Shown here: piece by piece, positions 9,390-16,985 of the stretch
Position numbering within the stretch: position 1 is the first letter of the stretch
Layout of the letters: each line of letters starts with the position of its first letter
Source: Campylobacterales bacterium
GTDB taxonomy: Bacteria; Campylobacterota; Campylobacteria; Campylobacterales; Sulfurimonadaceae
Assembly: GCA_016938175.1 (NCBI GenBank)
Contig: JAFGVE010000024.1
Span: 62,001-126,000 of the forward strand
Length of the DNA stretch: 64,000 bases
Direction: 5' to 3'
Notes under the pieces: model-generated
The model's database searches: none
The model's input: only the letters and a program-made list of their open reading frames with translations
Told to the model about the DNA's origin: nothing
Position numbers and translations under genes: made by a program

Positions 9390-9839
9390 ATGGCAAATTC
9401 ATGTCCTTTGAACTTTCAAAAAGTCGACTCAAATGTTTCTAGATTTTCAGCGCTTGTTGTTGCCTCTTTGGTTGTTAGCTACCTTGTAACACTACAGGTG
9501 TTTATACTCTACTTTTTAATGCTTGATTTTATTATGAAGCTTTTTTTAAATAGAGGTATATCTCCAATAATGATGGTTGCAGAGTTTTTAAAGGAATTCT
9601 TTAAGATAAAAGAGAAGTTTGTAGATGGTGGAGCAAAACGTTTGGCAGGTTTTTTTGGTCTTTTTTTTGTATTTTTACTCTTAGTTGCACACTATTTCGC
9701 AAATTGGGAGATATCTTTAGCAATTGCGGCTATTTTTCTGAGTTGTTCTTTATTGGATGTTTTTTTTGATTACTGTCTTGGATGTAAGATATATTTTATT
9801 ATCAAAAGAATTTATCCAAATTTTATGAATGAACTCTAG
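9390..9839 (+). CDS. DUF4395-family membrane protein
   Basis: The 149-residue product has about four hydrophobic segments. It matches DUF4395 in layout: an N-terminal VDSNVSRFSAL, a central KFVDGGAKRLAGFFG, and a conserved CLGCKIY near the C-terminus. The CxxC pair sits at the membrane edge, and the family has no proven function that I know; a redox or metal role is inference. It is transcribed divergently from the efflux operon. AAGG lies 11 bases before the start, so the ribosome-binding site is weak. Confidence 0.8.
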   Translation: MANSCPLNFQKVDSNVSRFSALVVASLVVSYLVTLQVFILYFLMLDFIMKLFLNRGISPIMMVAEFLKEFFKIKEKFVDGGAKRLAGFFGLFFVFLLLVAHYFANWEISLAIAAIFLSCSLLDVFFDYCLGCKIYFIIKRIYPNFMNEL

Positions 9840-9909
9840 ACTCTTTTAACTCTTCTAAATTAAAAAAAGAATACACTAACATATTAGATTTACAAAACAA
9901 GGAGAGTTT

Positions 9910-10119
9910 ATGAGTTCTCATAAAAATCTTGAAAAATTAGAGGCAATCAAAGAAGCCATTCAAAAAAACGATAAGCTAAGTGAAACAGAGAAAAGTGAAA
10001 GTGTTAAACGTATAGAAGAGTGGGTTTTAGAAGATAGAGCTTTTGGAACGATTGAGCAAGAGCTTTTAAAAATCAGTAACTACTTTTCTGAGCTTCTTTC
10101 TGAACTCGGTATAAAATAA
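9910..10119 (+). CDS. Small charged helical protein, unknown
   Basis: The 69-residue product is almost entirely amphipathic helix and rich in Lys and Glu, with no Cys, no signal peptide and no membrane segment. ATG 9910 has AAGGAGAG just upstream, a strong ribosome-binding site, which supports translation. It lies between the DUF4395 gene and another small unknown gene that leads into coaX. I do not recognise a family; it looks like a lineage-specific conserved protein. Confidence 0.7.
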   Translation: MSSHKNLEKLEAIKEAIQKNDKLSETEKSESVKRIEEWVLEDRAFGTIEQELLKISNYFSELLSELGIK

Positions 10120-10136
10120 GGATACTCTAAATTACT

Positions 10137-10457
10137 ATGCAGATGGTTGTCGACTCTCTTAGAAGTAGAGGAAAAATTTATAAAAAAATGCAAGAGGTTT
10201 CTCCAAAGGAACTAGGCATAAGAAACAAAATAAAAATGTACAAAGCCACAGATGTAAGTGGTTACTTTTGGGCTATTTTTGCCGTTAGTCAAAAGAGCAG
10301 ATTACTTATGAAAGATGTACATAAATTTGAAGAGATTTATTCAAAACTAACTCTTTACTGTGAACATAACTTTAAACATAAGGTTATTTTCATTGATGCT
10401 CCACTCTGTTCAAAAGCAGAAGCAGCGTTTGTACAAGCAGGTTGGAAAATCTACTAA
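10137..10457 (+). CDS. Conserved hypothetical protein before coaX
   Basis: The 106-residue basic protein begins with MQMVVDSLRSRGK and ends in GWKIY. It has no signal peptide or membrane helix. Its stop codon shares a base with the coaX start (TAATG), so the two are translationally coupled. A second ATG six bases downstream (10143) is an equally possible start; AAGGA overlaps the previous stop codon 14 bases upstream, so spacing favours neither strongly. The function is unknown. Coupling to coaX and hisG says only that it is made with housekeeping enzymes. Confidence 0.75.
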   Translation: MQMVVDSLRSRGKIYKKMQEVSPKELGIRNKIKMYKATDVSGYFWAIFAVSQKSRLLMKDVHKFEEIYSKLTLYCEHNFKHKVIFIDAPLCSKAEAAFVQAGWKIY

Positions 10458-11074
10458 TGCTACTTTGTGATATAGGTAATACATCCTATCACTTTTTGGG
10501 TGAAGAGGGTGATTACAAAAAGAGTGTTAAAGATTTTAATCCGCAAACTCTCACACAAAAAGTCTACTATATATCTGTGAACTCATATATCAACGAAACA
10601 TTAGAAAAGCTCCCAAACTGGATAAATCTTCTTGAGTTTGTAGATTTAACAAAGTACTACTCGACAATGGGAGTTGATAGAATCTTTGCCGTTGAAGCAC
10701 TTGAACATGGAGTAATTGTTGATGCTGGCAGTGCAATTACAGTAGACAGAGTAGAAAGTGGAAACTTTCAGGGAGGTTTTATCTATCCCGGCTTACGGGC
10801 TATGCAAGAAACATATGCAAAAATCTCTCCTGCATTGGCGTATTCATTTAACTTTGATGTCGAGTTAGATATAATGCCGAAAAATTCGCAAGATGCCGTT
10901 AGTTATGGTACCTTGAAAACACTCTACAGCGAAGTAAGCTCTTATGGACTCCCTATAGTTTTAACAGGTGGTGATGCGGAGCTTTTATCCAAAGTGTTTA
11001 AAAATGCTAAAGTCGATAAATTTTTGATATTTAGCGGTATGAAAAAGATTATGAAAAAGGCTAATATATGCTAA
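10457..11074 (+). CDS. coaX: Type III pantothenate kinase
   Basis: CoaX phosphorylates pantothenate, the first step of coenzyme A synthesis. The 205-residue protein has the ASKHA-fold signatures of the type III enzyme: DIGNT at the N-terminus (D5), GVDR (D73, R74), DAGSAITVD (from D89) and GGFIYPG. It is somewhat shorter than the usual 240-260 residues, as is common in this phylum. The frame continues upstream to a TTG at 10442, but the ATG at 10457 is coupled to the preceding stop and gives the correct N-terminus. It overlaps hisG by seven bases. Confidence 0.93.
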   Translation: MLLCDIGNTSYHFLGEEGDYKKSVKDFNPQTLTQKVYYISVNSYINETLEKLPNWINLLEFVDLTKYYSTMGVDRIFAVEALEHGVIVDAGSAITVDRVESGNFQGGFIYPGLRAMQETYAKISPALAYSFNFDVELDIMPKNSQDAVSYGTLKTLYSEVSSYGLPIVLTGGDAELLSKVFKNAKVDKFLIFSGMKKIMKKANIC

Positions 11075-11691
11075 CAGTTGCACTCCCAAAAGGTCGTATT
11101 GCCCAAGAGACACTAGAGATATTTGAAAAAATATTTGGCGATACATTCAAGTTTGATGATAGAAAGCTTATTTTAGAAACACCAAGATTTCGTTTTTTGC
11201 TTGTTCGTAACCAAGATGTAGCAACTTATGTATACCACCAAGCTGCAGATATAGGTGTAGTAGGGCTTGATACTTTAGAAGAGCAGGGTTTAGATGTCGT
11301 GCGTCTGCTTGATTTACGTCGTGGTGTTTGTAAGGTAGCCATTGGTATGAAAGTTGGTGAAAAACTTGATTTGAGTAAACCTGAACTCAAAGTGGCTTCT
11401 AAAATGGTTAACATCACAAAACGTTATTTTGAAGAGCGTGCAGTAAGTGTTGAAATTATTAAACTATACGGTTCTATAGAACTTGCTCCACTTATAGGGC
11501 TTGCAGATATGATAGTTGATATTGTTGAAACAGGTGCAACAATGAAGCAAAATGGTTTAGAAGTTGTTGAGGATATTATGACAAGCTCAACATATCTCAT
11601 TGCAAACAAAAACTCTTATATTGCAAAAAAAGATGAAGTGCTTGATATTTATGAAAAAATTAACGAAGTTATAAAAGCTGAAAATAATTAA
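11068..11691 (+). CDS. hisG: ATP phosphoribosyltransferase, short form
   Basis: HisG joins ATP and PRPP to make phosphoribosyl-ATP, the committed step of histidine synthesis. At 207 residues it is the short form without the C-terminal regulatory domain. It shows MLTVALPKGRI at the start and the PRPP-binding region DIVETGATMKQNGL. Short HisG proteins need the HisZ subunit for activity and regulation; hisZ is not in this window. It overlaps coaX by seven bases and ends five bases before a methyltransferase gene. Confidence 0.95.
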   Translation: MLTVALPKGRIAQETLEIFEKIFGDTFKFDDRKLILETPRFRFLLVRNQDVATYVYHQAADIGVVGLDTLEEQGLDVVRLLDLRRGVCKVAIGMKVGEKLDLSKPELKVASKMVNITKRYFEERAVSVEIIKLYGSIELAPLIGLADMIVDIVETGATMKQNGLEVVEDIMTSSTYLIANKNSYIAKKDEVLDIYEKINEVIKAENN

Positions 11692-11695
11692 ATAT

Positions 11696-12379
11696 ATGAC
11701 AAATCTTGATCTGTATGCAAAAGCTGAACACCTTTTAGGTATAGAAGAAGCGACGGAAGCCCTCTACGACCTTTATCGTTCAGAACTCGATGAAAAGGGT
11801 GTAAAAACACTTTTGGACATTGGATGTGGACGCGGTGGCTTTATGCAACGCATGATAAGTGATGGAGTGAAGTGTAAAGGTGTTGATTTGAGTCAAGTTA
11901 TGGTTGATGAGTGTAGAGCCATAGGTCTTGATGCAGAGTGTGTAGACGTTAAAGATGTAGAGGGCAAATTTGATGCCATTGTAAGTATTTTTGATGTTTT
12001 AAATTTTATGAATAAAGATTCCTTACTCACATTTTTTGATGCAGTATCTGACAAACTAGAAGATGATGGTATTTTTATCGCCGATATCAACACACTTTAT
12101 GGATTTAGTGATGTTGCAGAAGGAACAATGTCTAATGATTCAGATGATGAGTTTTTAGTTGTAGATGCTATCTTTGAAAACGATGAACTACATACAAAGT
12201 TTACGCTCTTTGAGCAGCAGAATGATGGCTCTTATCACAAATATCAAGATACTATTGTGCAGTATTTTCACAAAATACAGCTCTTCCAAAATCTCAAAAG
12301 CCTGAAGCTGATTGAGAAGCAAACTTTTTCTCTTTACGATACTAAAGATAAAACACTGCTCATTTTTAAAAAACGTTAA
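11696..12379 (+). CDS. SAM-dependent class I methyltransferase
   Basis: The 227-residue product contains the SAM-binding motif LLDIGCGRGGF (about residue 40), an acidic residue after the second strand (KGVDLS) and a post-I motif region FDAIVSIFDVLNF. This is a class I Rossmann methyltransferase. The C-terminal part lacks features that would name the substrate, so a small-molecule or tRNA role cannot be separated. It is the last gene of the plus-strand run from 9.9 kb and meets the phosphoesterase gene head-on five bases later. Confidence 0.85.
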   Translation: MTNLDLYAKAEHLLGIEEATEALYDLYRSELDEKGVKTLLDIGCGRGGFMQRMISDGVKCKGVDLSQVMVDECRAIGLDAECVDVKDVEGKFDAIVSIFDVLNFMNKDSLLTFFDAVSDKLEDDGIFIADINTLYGFSDVAEGTMSNDSDDEFLVVDAIFENDELHTKFTLFEQQNDGSYHKYQDTIVQYFHKIQLFQNLKSLKLIEKQTFSLYDTKDKTLLIFKKR

Positions 12380-12384
12380 ACTCT

Positions 12385-13503
12385 CTAGGCTGGTAGTAGC
12401 CGGATAAAAGTAATCTCGCTAGATGCTCCAAGACGCATTGGTGGCCCCCAAAAACCTGTACCCTTACTCACATATATTTGTAAATCTTCATTATGTTGGT
12501 GCAGTCCACTGATATAGGGTTGTTGTAATCCTACTAAAAATTTGAAAGGGTAGAGCTGTCCTCCATGTGTATGTCCACTTAAAATAAGGTCAACACCTCT
12601 ATCTACCTCTTCTATATATTTTGGTTGATGAGCAAGTAGAATTGTTGGTGCATTTTTAACACCTTTGAGAGCATCTTTTAATTCAGGGAAGTGATGTCCC
12701 GCTCTATAACCAAATATATCATATACACCTGCTAAATTGAAACCTTCGTCTTTATCTCCAATATAGAGATTATTATTCTCTAAAACAATAATGCCAAGAC
12801 GCTTAAGCTCATTGATAATCTCAGGAAGATTATGAAAGTATTCATGGTTTCCGGGTATAAAATAGGTACCATATTTTGATTGTAGCTGTGTAAGTGCAAA
12901 GAGAGGTTCTTTTATCTTTGTGATATCCATATCAACTAAATCACCAGTTATAACAACCAAATCAGCTTGGAGTTTATTGACTCTCTCCACCATCTCTTCA
13001 ATAAACTCTTTATCTATAAGACCACCAATATGTACATCACTTAATTGAACAAGTGTATACTCTTTTTTGAGCTTATTTATAAAAATATCTACATTTTCAA
13101 TTTCAATAAAACGTGCTTCAAGCATGGCTTTTGCACTGATACCGCTGGCAATTGTTAAAGAGGAGATATCGAGTGTTCTTTTAAAGAAGTTACGTCTTGT
13201 TTGTGAGAGTGGCAAAGTATTTAAACTCAAACGTGAAATATCGTAAATAATTGCTGTACAAAAGAGTAAAAAGAGGACACCTATTGGAATGCTAAAGAGG
13301 AAGTATAGCCAATTTGGTATATCTACATAATAACGACCAAGCACATAACCAACTATGCCCAAAAGATTTACGATTAAAAAGATGCGAAAGTAAAGTTTGG
13401 ATTTGTTCGAGAGTGTGAGATGCTCTATAAAACGTTTAGAGATGTACATATTAAGTAAAATAAATACACCTAAAAAAGCAACAAAAAAGAGTGAAGGGTT
13501 CAT
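12385..13503 (-). CDS. Membrane-anchored metallophosphoesterase (YaeI/YkuE-like)
   Basis: The 372-residue protein starts with three hydrophobic segments (roughly 2-20, 40-60 and 68-90), followed by a calcineurin-like phosphoesterase domain. Metal-binding motifs are all present: LSDVHIGG, TGDLVD, GNHEYF and LSGHTHGGQL. Relatives such as E. coli YaeI and B. subtilis YkuE are reported to act on lipid-linked or phosphodiester substrates. The start overlaps the pdxA stop by four bases (ATGA), and plsC lies two genes upstream. A phospholipid or lipid A intermediate is a possible substrate, but that is inference. Confidence 0.88.
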   Translation of the reverse strand: MNPSLFFVAFLGVFILLNMYISKRFIEHLTLSNKSKLYFRIFLIVNLLGIVGYVLGRYYVDIPNWLYFLFSIPIGVLFLLFCTAIIYDISRLSLNTLPLSQTRRNFFKRTLDISSLTIASGISAKAMLEARFIEIENVDIFINKLKKEYTLVQLSDVHIGGLIDKEFIEEMVERVNKLQADLVVITGDLVDMDITKIKEPLFALTQLQSKYGTYFIPGNHEYFHNLPEIINELKRLGIIVLENNNLYIGDKDEGFNLAGVYDIFGYRAGHHFPELKDALKGVKNAPTILLAHQPKYIEEVDRGVDLILSGHTHGGQLYPFKFLVGLQQPYISGLHQHNEDLQIYVSKGTGFWGPPMRLGASSEITFIRLLPA

Positions 13504-14447
13504 AGTGATAGGGAAATCGCACTCTGTACTGCATTGAGATAACTTAAAGTTTTTGCTTGACCTTTATAGGCGATATCAAAAGCGGTTCCATGATCTACTG
13601 AGGTTCTGATAATTGGTAGATTCAGAGATATGTTAACACTCTCATCAAAATAGAGTGCTTTGAGTGGTGCTAAACCCTGGTCGTGGTACATTGCTACAAA
13701 GTAACGGTAGTCTTTACGAAAGTGAGGAGTAAATGCGATATCGGGGACTATAGGACCGATGTATCGTTCAAACCCCAGTTGCTTATTAACACTTTTGATA
13801 GCTTTAATAATACGCATCTCTTCGTGACCTAGTACACCGTTGTCACCAGCATGTGGATTGATGCCTAAAACAGCTATTTTTTCAGTTGTATCTAAAGACA
13901 AAGAGTTCTCCAAGTCAAGTAAAAATGGCTTGAGCGTTTTATACTTAACAGTAGTTGTCACATCTCTGAGCGGAATATGTTCTGTTACAAGTGCTACGTA
14001 CATTTTTTCACAACCTAACATCATAATCGCATCTTTGTCAAAATATTTGCGTAGAAGGTCTGTATGCCCTTTATACTCAAGTCCTGCAAGCATCCAAGCC
14101 TCTTTATGTATAGGCATCGTTACAAGAGCATCAGCTTGTCTCTCTTCGCAAAGTTTAATGCCCATCATGAAAGAGTTGTAAGCATAGCGTCCGCTCTGTG
14201 CAGAGACTTTCCCTGGTTCTATAGTAAATTCGCCTTCGACATCATAAAGTTCAAAATTTTCAGGAACTGCCATATTGAGAAGCTTGCAACCCTGTAGAAG
14301 CATACTATAGCTAATACAGTAGACAGGCTTCACAATTTGACTAATTTCGTGATGAGCCTTTAATGCTATCTCTAGACCAATACCGTTTAAATCACCAATA
14401 CTAATAGCAATACGTTTTTTTTGCTTCTCTTTCACTTTTGGTTTCAC
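13500..14447 (-). CDS. pdxA: 4-hydroxythreonine-4-phosphate dehydrogenase
   Basis: PdxA oxidises 4-phosphohydroxy-threonine; the product is condensed by PdxJ in the DXP-dependent route to pyridoxine 5'-phosphate. The 315-residue protein has ISIGDLNGIGLEI at its start, GHTDLL, NPHAGDNG, and the metal-ligand region MYHDQGLAPLK, as expected. The start is a GTG at 14447, one base after pdxJ; no ATG lies nearby before the conserved N-terminus, and the ribosome-binding site is weak, suggesting translational coupling to pdxJ. It overlaps the next gene by four bases. Confidence 0.95.
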   Translation of the reverse strand: MKPKVKEKQKKRIAISIGDLNGIGLEIALKAHHEISQIVKPVYCISYSMLLQGCKLLNMAVPENFELYDVEGEFTIEPGKVSAQSGRYAYNSFMMGIKLCEERQADALVTMPIHKEAWMLAGLEYKGHTDLLRKYFDKDAIMMLGCEKMYVALVTEHIPLRDVTTTVKYKTLKPFLLDLENSLSLDTTEKIAVLGINPHAGDNGVLGHEEMRIIKAIKSVNKQLGFERYIGPIVPDIAFTPHFRKDYRYFVAMYHDQGLAPLKALYFDESVNISLNLPIIRTSVDHGTAFDIAYKGQAKTLSYLNAVQSAISLSL

Positions 14448-14448
14448 T

Positions 14449-15240
14449 TTATCGAGTAGTAGCTTTTTTCATCTCTTTAATGGCTTCTTTTAAGCCTGTA
14501 AATACGCTTCTTGCAATGATACTCTGTCCAATATTGAGTTCAACGATCTCTTCGATTTTCATAATTTCATGCACGTTGTGGTAGTTAAGTCCATGACCTG
14601 CAGCTACTTCAAGACCTAGTTTATTTGCTTGTGAAGCTGCATTTTTTAGCTCTTCTAATGATTTTTCAAGTCTACTTGAGAGTTCATAACGAGGAAGTTG
14701 TAACTCTTTTATAGAGTGATTGGAGTATCCAAGGTTAGAGTGAAGCATTGCAAATAGATTTGCAAATGTACCAGTATGTAATTCAACCATTTCTGCACCA
14801 ATTTCTTTTGAAATTTGAACAGCTGTTGGCGTTGGGTCTATAAAGAGTGAAACTGGAATGATACTATCGTGCAGTTGCTCAATTGCATATGCAATCTGCT
14901 CTTTACTTCCTTCTACGTCAAGTCCGCCTTCAGTAGTTACCTCTTCACGTTTTTCAGGTACAAGCGTAGCACGGTGAGGTTTTACTTTACAGACTATATT
15001 TAAAATATCTTTGTTGATTGAACACTCAAGATTTACTGGTAATTTTGAGTGCATCATAATGTTTGTAACATCGCTGTCTTGGATGTGTCTTCTGTCTTCT
15101 CTGAGATGTATTGTTATCTGGTCTGCACCGCTTTGACATGCAACATAGAGGGCTTCTAAGATGTCAGGATCGTTTACTTCTCTTGCTTCACGCAGTACAG
15201 CAACATGGTCTATATTGACACCGAGATTCATTCTGCTCAT
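14449..15240 (-). CDS. pdxJ: Pyridoxine 5'-phosphate synthase
   Basis: PdxJ condenses the PdxA product with 1-deoxyxylulose 5-phosphate to form pyridoxine 5'-phosphate. The 263-residue TIM barrel has the signature GVNIDHVAVLREAR at the start, ITIHLREDRRHI, NLECS, PEKREEVTTEGGLD and AAGHGLNYHN. It overlaps plsC by four bases and is followed after one base by pdxA, so the last two enzymes of this B6 branch are made together. Confidence 0.97.
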   Translation of the reverse strand: MSRMNLGVNIDHVAVLREAREVNDPDILEALYVACQSGADQITIHLREDRRHIQDSDVTNIMMHSKLPVNLECSINKDILNIVCKVKPHRATLVPEKREEVTTEGGLDVEGSKEQIAYAIEQLHDSIIPVSLFIDPTPTAVQISKEIGAEMVELHTGTFANLFAMLHSNLGYSNHSIKELQLPRYELSSRLEKSLEELKNAASQANKLGLEVAAGHGLNYHNVHEIMKIEEIVELNIGQSIIARSVFTGLKEAIKEMKKATTR

Positions 15241-15947
15241 TTGTTTGATTCCTTCTTAACAAGCTTATAAAATTCTCTATACTCCTCTTCAAGCTTTTCA
15301 CTATCAATTGCTTGACCCATGTAAACATCTACAGTATATCTCTCTGCATAAGGAGCGTTTGCAAATACTTTTTCAAGTTTGTCATCTATAAAAACTGGAA
15401 TCACTTCAAGTCCATTTGCCTTGGCAATTTTAGAAGCACCACTTTGAAACCTGTGAATTTCTGCACCTTTAAAACGTTCTCCCTCAGGAAAAATATATAT
15501 ATTCATATCGTCTACTTTTGTGAGTACGGTTTTAATACTTTTAAAAAAAGAGAGGAGCCCTTTTTTACTCTCCAAATCAACGCTGATACAACCGCTGTAT
15601 TGGAAAAATTTTCCATAAAAAATATTATCAAAAAGCTCTTGTTTAGCTATCCACGTTCCATTTTTTTTGTGCGCATAAAAAATGTTTTCCATGACTATAA
15701 TGTCTAGAAGTGAGCGGTGGTTGATTGCATAGAGGACTTTGTTATGCTGAGGTACTTCTCCAATGAGATTAACGTCTATATTTAAAAACTCTAAAACTTT
15801 GTTGGAGTAGGCTTGTCTATGTTTAGATAGTGCTCTATAGGCTGATTTGTAGTTTATGAATGGATGGAAAAATGTTTTTTTGAAGATTGTAATGTATTTA
15901 AAGCCAAGTTCGACCATAAACATATATTTACCGAGATTTTTGAACAT
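15237..15947 (-). CDS. plsC: 1-acyl-sn-glycerol-3-phosphate acyltransferase (PlsC family)
   Basis: The 236-residue product carries the acyltransferase HxxxxD box as NHRSLLD (H77, D82) and the phosphate-binding FPEGERF. It would acylate lysophosphatidate, or a related lysophospholipid, at the membrane to make phosphatidate. The FPEG motif has Glu where the classical motif has Thr. It is the first gene of the overlapping plsC-pdxJ-pdxA-phosphoesterase run. The exact acceptor could differ from the standard PlsC substrate. Confidence 0.85.
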   Translation of the reverse strand: MFKNLGKYMFMVELGFKYITIFKKTFFHPFINYKSAYRALSKHRQAYSNKVLEFLNIDVNLIGEVPQHNKVLYAINHRSLLDIIVMENIFYAHKKNGTWIAKQELFDNIFYGKFFQYSGCISVDLESKKGLLSFFKSIKTVLTKVDDMNIYIFPEGERFKGAEIHRFQSGASKIAKANGLEVIPVFIDDKLEKVFANAPYAERYTVDVYMGQAIDSEKLEEEYREFYKLVKKESNK

Positions 15948-15996
15948 AACCTACCTTTAAATGAAAAGATAGATTATAGCAAAAAACAGTTAATTC

Positions 15997-16941
15997 TTAT
16001 GATGAGGAGTTCTTTTTAAGAGACATCTCCGTCTCCATAAGTTTAATCTCATCATTAGCGAATATACGAATTTTATCGTCAATTTTGAGTTTTCTAGTTT
16101 TTACCTTATTTGGATAGTCCATGTTGCGTAAGATATGCTTAATACAGTTTATACGCGCTTTTTTCTTGTTATCTGAGCGAATGATAGTCCAAGGAGCGTG
16201 CTCTGTATGTGATGCAAGCAGCATGGAGTATTTTGCTATAGTGTATTTATCCCATAAGCCTTGAGATTGCTCATCCACAGGAGAGAGTTTATACTGTTTC
16301 AGAGGGTCTGTGCGACGTTTGTTAAAACGTTTCTCCTGCTCCTCTTTTGAGACAGAAAAATAGAATTTAAATATCTTGATATTGGAGTTTACAAGCATTT
16401 TTTCAAACTCTGGAACTTCGTGTAAAAACTCTTTATGTTCTTCTTGTGTACAAAACTCCATAACTGGTTCAACACCACCACGGTTATACCAGCTTCTATC
16501 AAAAAGAACTATTTCTCCAGCTGAAGGCAGATGGTGTGAATAACGTTGAAAATACCACTGTGTCTTCTCTGTATCACTTGGTTTGTCAAGAGCTACAACT
16601 CTAGCACCACGAGGGTTAAGATGCTCTGTAATACGCTTAATAGTACCACCTTTTCCAGCAGCATCACGACCCTCAAAAATCATAAGCACTTTTTGCCCAG
16701 TCTCTTTAATGTGGTTTTGCATCTTCAGTAGCTCAATTTGAAGCATTTTAAGTTCACTCTCATACTGCAACACTTCATCTTTTACCCAGACAGCAACTCT
16801 TTTTTTACCATCATGCTTTGAGTGAGAGCGTCTTTCTTCTTCATTTTCTCTTGAACTCTTTCTTCTGTCCTCATGAATTATTTCAGCGAGTTGTACATCT
16901 TCTTCTAACTCATTATCTAGCATTTTTCTTTTTGAACCCAT
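15997..16941 (-). CDS. ppk2: Polyphosphate kinase 2 (first copy)
   Basis: PPK2 enzymes transfer phosphate between polyphosphate and nucleotides, usually working to make NTPs from polyphosphate. The 314-residue protein has Walker A GRDAAGKG (91-98), a lid-region EKTQWYFQRY, and Walker B LFDRSWYNRG, followed by KRRTDPLKQYKLSP, all typical of one-domain PPK2. It carries an extra highly charged N-terminal segment of about 50 residues that the second copy (26992-27789) lacks. The nucleotide preference (GDP or ADP) cannot be read from these motifs. Confidence 0.93.
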   Translation of the reverse strand: MGSKRKMLDNELEEDVQLAEIIHEDRRKSSRENEEERRSHSKHDGKKRVAVWVKDEVLQYESELKMLQIELLKMQNHIKETGQKVLMIFEGRDAAGKGGTIKRITEHLNPRGARVVALDKPSDTEKTQWYFQRYSHHLPSAGEIVLFDRSWYNRGGVEPVMEFCTQEEHKEFLHEVPEFEKMLVNSNIKIFKFYFSVSKEEQEKRFNKRRTDPLKQYKLSPVDEQSQGLWDKYTIAKYSMLLASHTEHAPWTIIRSDNKKKARINCIKHILRNMDYPNKVKTRKLKIDDKIRIFANDEIKLMETEMSLKKNSSS

Positions 16942-16985
16942 TTACGCTCCTAAGTCTCTATAGCTTCATTATAGGTCAAGAGAGT

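Noticed and set aside
13840..14181. 113-codon plus-strand frame inside pdxA
   Set aside because: It is a shadow of the pdxA coding sequence.
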